Shown here in pieces: positions 42,780 to 54,182 of a stretch of DNA of 64,000 nt (positions are counted from its first letter, which is position 1; each line of letters opens with the position of its first letter). Source of the DNA: Phymatolithon calcareum (taxonomy: Eukaryota; Rhodophyta; Florideophyceae; Hapalidiales); the NCBI GenBank assembly GCA_977006965.1, contig OZ345357.1, positions 2,604,001 to 2,668,000 of the forward strand, read 5' to 3'. A program made the translations under genes and the position numbers. A model generated the notes under the pieces. That model searched no databases, was not told the DNA's origin, and saw only the letters and a list, made by a program, of their open reading frames with translations.

Positions 42780-44632
42780 CCAGAGGCCCACACGTCATGC
42801 TATGGACAGCCACACTTTTTCGGGTGACCGACCCATCGAAGTCCTCCAATTCCTCTCCGCGTTCAAGACCTCGTGCGATGACAACGATATCCCCGAAGGT
42901 GCCGCGGTCAACCTGATGTCGAAGTACCAACACAGGCGGCCAGGCGACAATTCGACTCTTACAACGCCCTTGGCACTTCTCGACTCAAAAGATTCTCCTC
43001 GTATCCGGAGGCGGTCCAGCACCTTCTCAAGGCGTTCGCAACCGAGGAGGTAATTATTGCTGCCCTGCCCGAGTTTGACGGCCTGTGACAGGGGACAAGG
43101 AGAATGAGCGAGCATTTGACTTCGGGTCCGTGCCTCTGCCCGCCAATGCGGGAACGTGTTCTCGGAGAACCTGCTAATTACTCGGTTCATCTTCGCGGCG
43201 CACGCAGACATCACGATGGTCATCCTGATCAACAAGGCGCTACGGGGAGGGGTGTCTTACGACGAATTAGTCAGGCGGGCGCAGGCCCTTGGTGACTCAC
43301 ACCGCGCCCGCCTCGGTGTGGTGCAAAGGACCCGACCCGATATTTCGGGGCGACTGCTGATTGGTCCGCTCCGTAATTGCTCCTGAAGGGTATCATAAAC
43401 TGTCCCATTTTTTGGGTTAGCGTTAATACTGTTAGGTTAGCATCCCAAGTATAATTTAGAATAACGATATGATACGTGTAATCACTGTAACTCATTTTTT
43501 GGCATTACACTGTCGCCTTCGTGGATACATTTCATGCTGGGTTGCGCACCAAAGTAAACACATCCAAGTTGGACCGTAGTAATCTTGCCTTGAACGTTCC
43601 CAACATCGAGATATCCCTTGCAGGTGCATCCACTGTGGCGTCGTGTCCCCGGGTTAACGCTCCCGCTTTTTTAAGCGAGCATTCTCCCGGATCGGGCACG
43701 CCTACTCAGTATGGCTTCATCCCCCTTCTCTTGGCGCCCTCAAAGCGCTCTCTTCACTCTCCTCTCAGGTCTTGTTTCCCCCTTTGTGATCTCCAACCAG
43801 TAGGACTGCCAGCCCCCACACTGGGACGCTTGAACGCTAGGCACTACCGCGCCATTGCGAGCCCTCGCTTACCACCGTTCATTTGCTCTGCCACATCATT
43901 CTACTCTTTCTTTGTGGTTTATTTCGCTACCCTTCCTCGGGCTCGACTGTTCGTTGCGCTATACTCGAAAAACGCAGGCGGCCTGGCCAGGCCATGGCGA
44001 TTTGGCCTCAAGAGGAGCAATCCCACTCTCAATCGTACTCTGGAGAACCCCGTCACCAAGGGCCCGACCAGCGGGTGTTCGCTATTGGGCAGAGGCCCAA
44101 ACACGATTGCTTCTCTGATTATCTGTCGCTCGACACTCGGTACGATCATGTGTTCCCGCCGGGCTGCCATGAAGGTCATTTGGTCCGCGGGGACGCTAAA
44201 CCTCCCGTCTTCTTCCGACAAGCGCAACGGAAAGGCGAACCAGACCGTTTGCCGTTCGTCGGCGCACACATGCAGTGGGCGCCCAAGCCTGCCCGGCCAG
44301 GGTGGGTGAATCCCGTACGAGCACACGTTGACGTTTGTTACTTCTGCCTTGGCATAGGACACCGCCGCCCGCAGTGTCCTCGTCGGGACCATCCGGCTCA
44401 AGACCTGAACTTCGCCGTCCTCCTGGCTGAGAAGTTCCAGTTCCTGCAAGCGCACCAGAAGGAGGACACGCGCCGAATGGGCGCTGCAGCACCGGTGAGT
44501 GCGGGGCTAGAGAGGGTTGGAGACGTGGTCGTCTCGATTCCGAACGAGACAGGCCTATTCTATTCCCATGGACGATGGGTCCTCCAGGAGGTTTACACCA
44601 AGTACAGCCCCCGGCACAAGGAGTCGCCATAG
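42780..44632 (+). pseudogene. Gag of element 1, broken
   Basis: Capsid-like text HTFSGDRPIEVLQFLSAFKT begins at about 42806. The frame then shifts several times, with a capsid C-terminal stretch VSYDELVRRAQALGD at about 43252. The segment from about 43385 to 43980 does not look like gag and may be an insertion. The nucleocapsid zinc knuckle CYFCLGIGHRRPQC (CX2CX4HX4C) is at 44336-44377. Confidence 0.75.
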
Positions 44633-44829
44633 TGGAGCCCGAGCAAAAGCGTCTACCGGCCGAGAGTTCGGAATCGAACTTCTCCCAGGAAAACTGATGG
44701 GGGATGCGCTGTCTGCCCTCAAGGCCACCGCGCAAGCCCCCGAATGAAGGAGCCTCGTCTCCGGTTATTCTGTCTCGGCCGTTTGGACTTCCGGTCTGGC
44801 TGTAAGCCTCCCAGTACCATCTGTCTCAG

Positions 44830-47800
44830 GTGTGCTTCATGTCGGAACACAATTACAAGTTTGAGGCCTCCATAGGGCCGGATTCACGGTCCTTAAGAAC
44901 AATGCTCACGGTGTTGGACACCGGAATGGGGCCCAACTTTGTACGGGCGGACCTTCTTCCCGCGGCGGTACTCGCTTCGTGTGACGAAGCCGTGACATCG
45001 TTAACTTGGTGTCTGTTTCAAATCACCGCCTGTATACCATGGGAATTGGAACCTTAACAGTCAAAGTCGCGTCGTACTCTGTGTGCCAACCATTCGCTGT
45101 CGTGCGGCAACTCGAGGCTGATGCCCTCTTGGGCTGCACGTTCATCGAGAAACATGTGAAACTAGTGCGTCCTCGGGGAAAGTTAATCGAGTTGGATGGT
45201 GGCACAAGGGTTATGATCCGGCGCCGCCCCCAAATGGTCCCAAGGCACAAGTCAACGACAGAGACAAAACTGGTAACAGCCGGCCCCTCGTCTTCGCCAA
45301 AAGTGCGAGTAGCACGACGAACGGTTATCCCGACCGGTACCGAAGCGACTGTTCAGATGGTTTGCGGTGCCTCTGGTACCAGATTTCTTGCTCCGGCTCC
45401 GCATTTGTACCTGAAGAAGCAAGTTAGCATGGCCAACGGCCTAGTGACGTTAGACCTTTCGTGCATTTCCGGATCTTGGTCGCCAGCTTTTCGTCGGCGG
45501 GTGTGACATTCGCAAAACACGAAGTCTTGGCCTTGGCGCTGCCGGCCCCGGCAAATTATTCACCGTCAATATTGACCCTCGGCGACCGGACCTCGCAGTG
45601 CCTGCGCGTTCTGGCCTCGCATAGGTCTTACCCGATGACGACGCACAGGCCAGATTCGCGGCACAGGTTCCTGAGTCGCCCGCCGTGCGCGAGCGCGTGA
45701 CGGTAGATGATGTTAAATTGGACCAACTGTCGGACGACGAACAATGCCAAGTCCGCGATATGCTCCGTGAGTTCGAGGACATATGGCAGGGCCATCTGGG
45801 AACCGTGAAGGTCACCGAACACCGAATCGATCATGAGGCTGGCGCTCGACCCGTGCGTCTGCCCCCCACCGCGCGGGACATAAGGCCCGGGAGGTCGAAA
45901 AGACCGAAGTGGAAGAAATGATGCGCTTGGATGTTATCGATCCTGCATCGTCGGAGTGGTCCTCACCGGTTGTCATTGTCTCTATACCGGACGGACGGTG
46001 GCGCTTCTGCGTGGATTACCGGCGCCTGAACGCCCTGCCCATGAAGGACTCATATCCTCTACCGCGTATGGATGAGTGCATCGACTCCCTGGGCAATGGG
46101 AGTCGTTCCTGGTGTACATTGACGACATCATCATCTTTTCGTCTTCGTTCGACGACCACCTATGACACGTCAAGGTGTTTCTGTGCGCGTTGAAGACGGC
46201 CGGCCTCTCACTGAAGTTGAAGAAGTGCACCTTTTTTGACCGCTCGGTGAGCTACTTGGGCCATACAATCCGGCCAGGCCTTGTCGAGGTGGCGAACCGC
46301 AACACCGACGCCATTCAAGCGTTCAAAGACCCGACGACCCAGACGCAGCTCGGGTCCTACCTTGGACTTGAAACGTCTACCGATGGTTTATCTCGAACTT
46401 TGCGTGTGTAGCAGCTGCGCTCACTGAGCTCCTAACGAAGGAACAGGGCCCCAGGCTCCCCATGCTTGATTATCGCCGCTTGGACGCGTTTAGCCCCCTG
46501 AAGAATGCATTAGCTTCGCCGCCCGTTCTGCGGTTGCCCCATCGGGGCTTGCGCTACTCGGTCGACACGGATGCTTGTGACCACAAGATTGGCTGTGTGC
46601 TCTTTCAAACACACGAAGACGGTAAGCGATACCCGCTTGGCTTCTGGAGTAGACCGGATCTGCCGTCTAGAAGGAATGCTTGGCCATCATATGGGCCGTG
46701 CAAATTCTCCAACCGTATCTGCAATTGGAGGAATTCGATCTATTTACCGATCACGAGGCGCTTCGCTTGATTTTCAGCGTCGCCGATGGGTCAAGTTGCT
46801 TCGCACGTTGGCGTCTCATCTTGATGGGGCATCGCTTCAAGGTGCATTACAAGATAGTCACCGAGAATACGATCGCCTACTCGATCTTGCGCCTACTCAC
46901 GTCCGGCGACTGTCCCTTCGGACCAGATCTGGACATACCGTGCCTAGCAGTTGAAACCAGGGGCACACATGCTACGCACCTGAGCAAGTCGACTACGAAT
47001 GGGTGGAGGACTTCTCCTCCGTCTCAGTCGACTTGGCCCCACCAGCTCTGCCGGTTGCGGCTGTCGTAGAGGCAACGGACCACAGCCCCATCTCGTTTGA
47101 AGAGTACATCGAGGCCCAGTCTGCCGACCCCTGGTGCGGCGTTCTCGCATATAAGGTGGACGACGGCCGGTCGGCCAGGTTCAAGCGTTACGACCGTGGC
47201 CTTCTTGTCCGTGAGGCGCCCATTGACCTTTCACATCAGGTTGTTGTTCCCCAGGCCTTAACGCCCTGTGTGCTGCACTTGGCCCATTACCCGCGGCTTG
47301 CCGGCCATCCGGGTACGACACGAATGTACCAGACGTTGCGCTGAGAACTTTACTGGCCGTCTATGGGCCTTGACGTTGTCTGCACGGCGCGATCCTGTAA
47401 CCCTTGCGCAAAGGAGCGTGTCAAGCTCCGTCGCCACAGTCACAGGTTGAAGCTGTTCCCTGCAATCCAGCCTCTGGAGTTTGTCTCTATCGACATCCTC
47501 GGTCCGATCTGCAAGACCAAGGACGGTCACGAAAACTTAGTCATCACGGACCGCTATTCAAATCTCATACGAGCAGTCCCGCTCAAGCCCACAACGGCTC
47601 ACGCAGGGACCTCGGCCTTTTGTAACCACAGGCTATTCGCTTACGGACCGCCTGTTCACCTTTTGTCTGAAAACGGCCAGCAATTCGCGTCCAAACACTT
47701 CCAGGCCGTTTGCCAGACCCTAGGAATTCGGAACCTGTTCACCGCGGCAGACCAATCGCAGACTAACGTCCAAGCGGAACGCTACAACCAGACTTTACTC

Positions 47801-47917
47801 GCGGCCTTGCGCGCCTTAGCGCAATCACTGGGTTCTTCGCGAAAAAGCGAAGCATTTTCCTTCCTGTTTGCCTTGCGAATCTTGGAACAAAAGTGCTCCA
47901 TCACGTCTCAAACTTGA
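44830..47917 (+). pseudogene. Pol of element 1 (protease, RT, RNase H, integrase), broken
   Basis: Protease: TVLDTGMGPNFVRADL at about 44910, catalytic DTG intact, then a frameshift near 45010. RT: IPDGRWRFCVDYRRLNALP and YPLPRMDECIDSLG, after which the palm centre is deleted and the next motif is FLVYIDDIIIFS (about 46107). The expected stretch with MPFGLxNAP is absent. RNase H: RYSVDTDACDHKIGCVLFQT, then a frameshift to LFTDHEALRL. Integrase: zinc region HLAHYPRLAGHPGTTRMYQT with a stop after it, then SIDILGP, LLSENGQQF and QAERYNQ. The second catalytic Asp position is Glu. Confidence 0.85.
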
Positions 47918-47920
47918 CCC

Positions 47921-48415
47921 GAGAGCAAGTTGCGGCTTCGAGCTCTCTTTAGTTTCGCCCCGCTTATCATATCATCATCCATGAATGAAAACTTAGCTCA
48001 CAGCGCCAAAGAAAGTCTGGGATAGCGAGAGGTGTTCAGACGGAGAGCGTCACTCTGCATGTTTGGAGTGCGGATCATGACAATCCAAAGTCAGGGTAGC
48101 AGTAGATTTTGGATTTTAAAAACAAATTGCACTTTTGAACCAACATTTTATAAAACTGTAACAGGAAACAGCAGATAGCACTTCGTTCTCTTGACACGAG
48201 GAACATCAGGTACTTCTACCACACTTATAGTTTCTCTCGTTAAACGTGGAATGATGATACACGAGTACACGAATGCACGTCAAGTCTTGAACATTGATCG
48301 TACATGGTTTTCTGGCCCCTTGTGCCAGTGACTATCTCAGATCAACTGCTTGTTTGCATTAATACATATCCAACGCTCGTATTCAAAAATTGAGCACAGG
48401 CTTTCCTTCGAGCTA
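47921..48415. other. Gap without recognised features
   Basis: About 500 bases between the broken integrase and the pogo-like MITE; nothing recognised. Confidence 0.4.
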
Positions 48416-48993
48416 CAGGGGGTCCTCGGATTAAGGGTGGTGTTGCAACAGACCCTTAATCCGAATCACCCCCTGTTTTGAATCACGGCTATGACAAATT
48501 TAGCCACGTGACACGGAGAACTAGAAAAATATTAAGACCAGTGCACAAAAAAAATTAAAATATTGACAGTAAACTTTTAAAAGGTTCCCCCTCCGAAATA
48601 CGCTAAATTCTCGACACGCTCCACGCTGATGCACTTGGAAGCAGTTCAATTTATATACAAATCGTTACTTCCATTGAAAAAACAACGTAGCCGAATAAGC
48701 TTCCTCAACCTTACGCGCAAATGTATGGACAATCCTTGAAAATTTACTAGAAATAAGTTTCTCTGTGTATTATCCGTAATTTTTCTGTAAACTTCTCATC
48801 GCGGCAGAAATGTTTATCTTGTTTTTTTGTCGAGAACTTTAAATCTCAGCCAATCAAATGATCCGAGCTATGAGATTTATGGGCACTGCACTAACTCTTG
48901 GTGTTCACACTAGAAATATCATATTTGGATGAAATTGGCCCTTAATCCGAATCAGTCCCTAACATGGAACACCCTTAATCCGAGGACCCCCTC
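48416..48993. mobile_element. Tc1/mariner-pogo-type MITE, 578 bp, TA target duplication, doubled ends
   Basis: TIRs CAGGGGGTCCTCGGATTAAG (left) and the complement of GAGGGGGTCCTCGGATTAAG (right), flanked by TA at 48414-48415 and 48994-48995. Next to each terminus is a second, inverted copy of the core: CCCTTAATCCGAATCA at about 48459 and again at about 48942, so the left 60 bases fold on themselves. No ORF. Confidence 0.88.
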
Positions 48994-48995
48994 TA

Positions 48996-49730
48996 CTCGG
49001 ACGGTATTAGGCCATCTCACAATGAAGATCATTCTGTGTCCCTTTGCAATTCTCCGGGTTTACACTATATACTCACGCGGAGGACTCAGTCCACCTTGAA
49101 GGTGGACTGAGTCGTGCCCTCTACCTATTTCCACAGCTCTTCTTTTGCGCCGGTCGCACGTTTGGAAATCTACACTACAAATTAGTATCAATGCCTGAAA
49201 ACGACCCATCTCTCTAGCTGTCTCGACTACTATCTCAGCTCCCACTAATTGCATTGAATCGTGCAATCGTCCAGAAGCACGGCGTCGGTATACCAGTGGT
49301 TGTCGTAGTACAGATGCATGCCATCGGAGCAATCACGTACTCCCGAGGGCGCAACCTCATTAGGGGGTTTCAATGGCCGTCGTATGAGGCCAATGAGACT
49401 TCGGCACTTGTTTTGGAGCAGGAAAATCAACAATCTGAGGGGTGCTAGCTCAACGTGTGTCAATACTTCGATAAGGGTTGAGGGAATGAAACAAAACGTG
49501 AAAAAATTATTGCGCGTCCTCTGGAATATGTTTCATTCAGAGTGAAGAGATGGTGTTTCTGGCTTTTAGTATATTTACTGGGAGGTTGAGGTGATGCTTC
49601 ATCACGAATCATGAAAAATGGTAAGCCCATGTAGTTAATATGACGGAGACCTTCACGCTGCATGAAAGTTGAAACCTGTGCAAGCAAGCCCATGCCGAAG
49701 TCCAGATAGTTAGAGGGAGACAAGATATAT
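48996..49730. other. Gap without recognised genes
   Basis: A short inverted repeat, GTCCACCTTGAAGGTGGAC at 49090-49108, is the only structured item. ORFs up to 90 codons lack motifs. Confidence 0.4.
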
Positions 49731-49890
49731 CTTCATTCTTCATTCTTCATTCTTCATTCTTCATTCTTCATTCTTCATTCTTCATTCTTCATTCTTCATT
49801 CTTCATTCTTCATTCTTCATTCTTCATTCTTCATTCTTCATTCTTCATTCTTCATTCTTCATTCTTCATTCTTCATTCTTCATTCTTCAT
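49731..49890. repeat. Heptanucleotide satellite (CATTCTT)n, ~23 copies
   Basis: About 160 bases of an unbroken 7-bp repeat ending in degenerate CATTTCCC variants. Confidence 0.95.
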
Positions 49891-50570
49891 TTCCCATTTT
49901 CCCATTTCCCTTCATTCTCCACTTCTGGCTTAACTGGGAGACGAGTGTTCTCGGCAGTCACAGCGTTCCGAAGCATTAAGCGATGCTCGATGAACGGTGA
50001 CTAAGAATAAGGTGCCCGCTGTGTTCACGTCATCGCCAATCTTGTGCAGTGAAGTAGCGTTTCGTGCTTTCATACCTATGATATAATACTCCATTACACA
50101 CTCCACTGAGTAATCCACCGTGCAGACCATCGGCAAAAGTCCATTGCCACCAGTCCGCTTTGTTATTTGTTTTGTTGTTTGGATGTTTACTTGTGCCTTA
50201 TTTTTTACTTTTTCACGTTGTTATAGAATGGTGCAACAATAGTTGCATCTCGTAATGATACAATCGAACAAACACGAACTCGAACATGCCGGTATAGACC
50301 GGCCCTCAGTTAATCCTGTATGCCCAATTTCTTCTACCAATCAAAATCACATCCTTTGCCCAATAAATCGAGCTTTGCCGTATCTCCCTGGGAGAAACCC
50401 CTGTTCTCTAGAATGTTGGGAACCTGGTGTAAGATTATGCAGGCCCGTATTCGAGGAATATGCCGCCTGGAATCCATTCAACTACGCCAAGCGCATTTGA
50501 GCTCCAAGTTCATAACAGCACAGAAATTTCCGCTGTGACACTCAATGTTTACACCTTCTCTGTAACAAAG
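49891..50570. other. Upstream region of the glycoprotein gene
   Basis: No other gene recognised. An in-frame ATG at 50460 would add 37 residues to the downstream protein. The similarity to copy A starts only around 50545, shortly before the conserved ATG. Confidence 0.4.
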
Positions 50571-52142
50571 ATGGAGCTTCTCACTCACCTCGCGCCGGGC
50601 CCTTTCAACGCCGTCAAGTTCATCATCCTCTACTTTTTCATCGGCCACCTCATGGTGTGGGCAAGGTGCAAGCTGAAGCGGTCCGTCAATGTCTCCTACC
50701 TTGTCCGAGGAGTTCCTGTACGAATCGAGGCGATTACCGACAGTAGTACCCGAGGAACCGTGAAGAACATATACCACAATATTCGAGATAGCATTCAGGA
50801 ACTTTGGACAAATATTTCAGAGAAAGGATTGCAACGTGGGAGCGGAAGAGGTACCCGAGAAGGCCGTCTGGAGATGTCGATCATGCAAAAGCTGCATCTT
50901 ATGGCGAGTCGTCTTCTCGCACGTTCTATGCCCGTTCTTATACTAGCGGCCGGATTTGCTCTCGAGTACGGCACGGGAGATGATAAACGTTGCAAAGAAG
51001 AGCAATTCAAATTCGGGGATCCGAGAGTTGTACTTGGAGTCTTACCGTCGGTAGTTCCATGCACAAAACTATCTGACACTCAAAGGGAGAAAGACAACCG
51101 CACTACGTTTCTCATTCAGTACACAAATTCACATCTGCGTAGCCAAGATGTGCTATGCGGATGTGCAGAATGGACTGATGAATATTGTGTTTCGACATTC
51201 AACGGAACAGCGGTGCCGCCTGCAAGAATTATGCCGTGGACAACGGTTGTCCGTGATATGAACTCTCGTTCCGACTCTAACCTTCGCTTGTTACAAGATG
51301 TACGCGACGATTTTGCAATGCCAAGTTATATTCCCTGGAAATTGGTACCCGAATCTGTTAATGCTTCTCTAGTTCATGTAAGTTGCTATTTCTACAATGG
51401 CACGACAAGAATGAGCGTTGGTTGCATTCGAAAACACGCATACAGGTTTGGAAATCAGTCATACACCGAAATAGTAATGGTCGCGCAATCGAACAAATCA
51501 CTGTCATACATTCACAGTTTGTATCCTAACATTGCCTCCAACATATCGGGTTACCCGGAGATTTACTTTGACGGTATGCTCGACGGACCGAGTGCTCGTG
51601 AGGATTCGTTATCATTGGTATTTCAATCCAAGTCAACTGCACACAAACTTTCTGTGGACGTGGCTGTTGCTGCTAGTCTTCATCTCATCTTCCAATACAA
51701 TATGATGATCTGGAATTTGTGGATCAATGAAGGAACTGCTCGACAATTAGCAAGAATACTTACCTCATTCTATACCGCTCAACCAGAAGGACGAGGATTT
51801 GTTCAGACGTGTAAGGGGACGGTGCTGACTCTCAACAGGACTGGAATTATTGCTTCACTTGTTCTGGTGACGTTGCTTGCACTTGTTCTTATCATGGCAG
51901 CAGTCACAACTCCGGAGCGACACGGCAGGATTTTCAGAAAAGGGAAAACTCTGGAATCTGAGGAGTGGGCATTCCATAGTGCACTCTCTCAGCTGTTCGG
52001 ACTGAATAATGCGTTGTCTGGGGATCACGTTGACGCAGTTGCAGTACTAGAGAGACAGTGCAATGAGCTGCACTTCAAGTTCGCACAACCGGGCACAGTC
52101 AGTGAGTCATGTGCGAGAGGCGAAATCTCGCTTATACTATAG
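50571..52142 (+). CDS. Unknown membrane glycoprotein (copy B, intact), 523 aa
   Basis: Start at ATG 50571 is chosen because copy A (33751) shares MELLTHLAPG from exactly this codon. Near the start is a hydrophobic segment, FNAVKFIILYFFIGHLMVWA. A second weaker one, MPVLILAAGFALEYG, is at about residue 125. A C-terminal membrane helix TGIIASLVLVTLLALVLIMA is followed by a basic then mixed tail of about 75 residues, presumably cytosolic. The region between holds about eight NxS/T sequons (for example NRT, NGT, NAS, NQS, NKS, NIS) and many cysteines, typical of an extracytoplasmic domain. No family recognised. A broken paralogue shows it is a duplicated, possibly rapidly evolving gene. I found no enzyme motif; a surface or endomembrane role is inference. 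Confidence 0.75.
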   Translation: MELLTHLAPGPFNAVKFIILYFFIGHLMVWARCKLKRSVNVSYLVRGVPVRIEAITDSSTRGTVKNIYHNIRDSIQELWTNISEKGLQRGSGRGTREGRLEMSIMQKLHLMASRLLARSMPVLILAAGFALEYGTGDDKRCKEEQFKFGDPRVVLGVLPSVVPCTKLSDTQREKDNRTTFLIQYTNSHLRSQDVLCGCAEWTDEYCVSTFNGTAVPPARIMPWTTVVRDMNSRSDSNLRLLQDVRDDFAMPSYIPWKLVPESVNASLVHVSCYFYNGTTRMSVGCIRKHAYRFGNQSYTEIVMVAQSNKSLSYIHSLYPNIASNISGYPEIYFDGMLDGPSAREDSLSLVFQSKSTAHKLSVDVAVAASLHLIFQYNMMIWNLWINEGTARQLARILTSFYTAQPEGRGFVQTCKGTVLTLNRTGIIASLVLVTLLALVLIMAAVTTPERHGRIFRKGKTLESEEWAFHSALSQLFGLNNALSGDHVDAVAVLERQCNELHFKFAQPGTVSESCARGEISLIL

Positions 52143-52872
52143 CGGGTCGGGAATGGAACGGAATGATTGGAGCTAAAACAAGAGCTCTCTTTGTAAAGAT
52201 GGTTTTTGAGACTTGCGTGGTATTCTTCTACGTTTTTTCGCCTAAGCTGTAGTACGGCTATGGGACAGATACGAATTAAAAATTGAGCTGTTTTCTTTCC
52301 AGGCCGCAAATCCAATATCGCTCGCTCTTCAAAACTATGCAACTTTCAGAAAATTGAACACGTTAGGATGCGATCGAATATGCGACGTAAGCAGGCTCCG
52401 TCTTCGAAAAGCGGCCCGTCCCGATTGGATATTTTTATCTGCCTTGGCGATACAATATGCCGAAAAGAAAATAACTCACCCGTCAATCGATCCCAACACG
52501 AAGAAGCGCTCTCCAATTCTTGTAATCGAATACACAGTCTTCATAGCCCAGTCCATACACATCACAGCCTTGAGTTCCTCGTTCTTGTTTGTCTCCTCTT
52601 TCGCCACAAATTCATCAGCTGCCGCCGATCCACCCATCGCGCCGAGCTCCACAGTACAGCCCTGTGCACGCCAGCAGCATAGGTACTGATCCGAGCGTGT
52701 GAGGAGGTGCTGTGCATGTTCACTGTCTGATACGCAACTGCGATATAAGCGTCATGATCTAGCGCCGTCCGAGCTCGTGCTAGCGTGACAAAACAAGCTC
52801 AAACCCAGCAAACTGGTCCGTCGATAAGTTCACATCGTTTTCGAAGAGAACGTATGCGCGCCATATACTCTC
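52143..52872. other. Gap with a possible minus-strand exon
   Basis: The minus strand from ATG at 52637 to 52480 reads a plausible peptide (AADEFVAKEETNKNEELKAV, then VYSITRIGERFFVLGSIDG) that runs into a GTGAGT donor at 52479. No matching downstream exon was found, so it is only a candidate. Confidence 0.25.
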
Positions 52873-53473
52873 TGTCACGCCCGTTGTCTCGTTGCTGGCT
52901 GAATGTGATGAACGCTTCTTTCCCTCGCGACTGTACGCCACACAACTCGGATCGCGATAGTCGTAATGCCCGTATTAGGTGATCTGTTGGGCATGTGGGC
53001 ATGTGTCTGTCGAGTATCTAATCGCTGTTTTTTTCGCCTCGTTAGGAGTATAAGATAGACTGTACCTTCCTCGGAGAAAAGGAAGGTGGAAGTTCTTCGG
53101 ATTTCGGCTCGATTGATTGGATCACGCAAGCGCAAACTCGGCTCAACTTCCCTTCGACCACGCGGAAATAGAGTTCTCCCAACCCTTCTTGACCGCAACC
53201 GTTTCACCGCACAAGCCAGTTCGGTGATAATCGCGCTCAAATCCCTTTCCCCTCTTTTCGCAAGCCTGTCTCAAGGTCGACGACCCAGCCAAAGTCGCCA
53301 CTGGAAGACGACGCCGTCACCTAACCGCTTATTCCGTCTGTTTGCTCTTTTGGTGGTTTTGCTGGCTTGTCCTTCTTTCCTCCTTTCTATCTACTCTCTC
53401 GCGCTCTTTTTCTCTCCTCTCCTGGTCGTCACTGACCCTTGTGGCGCCGGGTTCTTCGGAGCCTGGCACTACA
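52873..53473 (+). mobile_element. Solo LTR, 601 bp, same family as 34115-35139
   Basis: Starts TGTCACGCCCG and ends GGCACTACA. Flanked by CTCTC (52868-52872) and CTTTC (53474-53478), 4 of 5 matching. Its complement aligns with the first copy end to end, for example GGATCGCGATAGTC near the left end and GGGTTCTTCGGAGCCTGG near the right. No internal coding region. Confidence 0.83.
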
Positions 53474-53852
53474 CTTTCCTATACTATGTGTGCCACGCCC
53501 GCGCTTCTAATACTTGCCGTCGCTACCGCGATCTGCAGATGAATACGCAGCAACTGTACTCGCGTGCCACAGCATCCATAGAGTCCATTGCAAAGATGAG
53601 AATAGCAACAAGAGAAACAATTCCGCGCGACGCAACGCCCATGTCAGACCTGTGGTCTGTCTTTTCGCCCAGTGCCTCATTGGCGCGCATCGCCAGTCGT
53701 AGACTCTCCATCAAGCGGCGGAAGTGTGATTGCGCGTCGTTTCACGTCGCCGCGAATAACATGTGTTCGTATAAGTTCGAAAAGAGGGATATTTCCCTGT
53801 AACGAATAGTTGTGAGAAAGGAACACAATTCGAGCGACAAATTCCTGACTTT

Positions 53853-54182
53853 CTTGAAAAACTTGTTGATGCAGTTGCTCAGGATGCGATCATCAAAGAA
53901 ACTCTGCCAATCTATACAACTTGAAGCACTGGAAGATGATATTCTTGCTGGTATTACCATGTCGGAGGAAACCCCGGTTTTTGTTGTGCCGCGGCTTGTG
54001 CATCGAAACCCGCAGTATTGGAGCGATACTCATGCGTTCAAGCCGAGTCGAATCCTTGGACATAGCCCGACGCGAGGGGACGCTCATACAGATTGGGTTT
54101 ACTTGCCGTTTTGGACGTGGCTGACTCATGTGCACCGGTTCCCGACTTGCTGTAACTGATTTAAAGGTTCTTTTGGCACATA
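53853..54182 (+). pseudogene. Truncated cytochrome P450 pseudogene
   Basis: About 330 bases match the 3' part of the P450 gene (about 30660-31000). Readable text includes EDDILAGIT, HRNPQYWSD and LGHSPTRGDAHTDWVYLPF. It has an 8-base deletion after the ExxR region and an extra T plus two more bases at the heme loop, so the Cys motif is lost. 5' and 3' parts are missing; the right end coincides with a TA and a pogo-like terminus. Confidence 0.9.

Larger units (their letters stand above)
41143..47920 (+). mobile_element. Degenerate Ty3/gypsy LTR retrotransposon (element 1)
   Basis: Order on the plus strand is LTR-like segment, gag, protease, RT, RNase H, integrase, as in Ty3/gypsy. Many frameshifts and stops and a deletion in RT make it inactive. 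The left LTR-like segment starts TGTAGTATGATAAGAC; a related inverted segment lies at 57842-58192. No 3' LTR was seen; the integrase is cut off at about 47917. Sequence is related to element 2 at the right end of the window (protease text GPNFVRADLLPAAVLAS against GPNLIRADLVPADVLAS). Confidence 0.88.

Noticed and set aside
49731-49890. Telomere-like array
   Set aside because: The unit lacks a G-rich strand run and is internal; listed as a satellite only.
53086-53802. 238-codon plus-strand ORF
   Set aside because: Most of it lies within the solo LTR at 52873-53473, and the other LTR copy does not conserve the frame.
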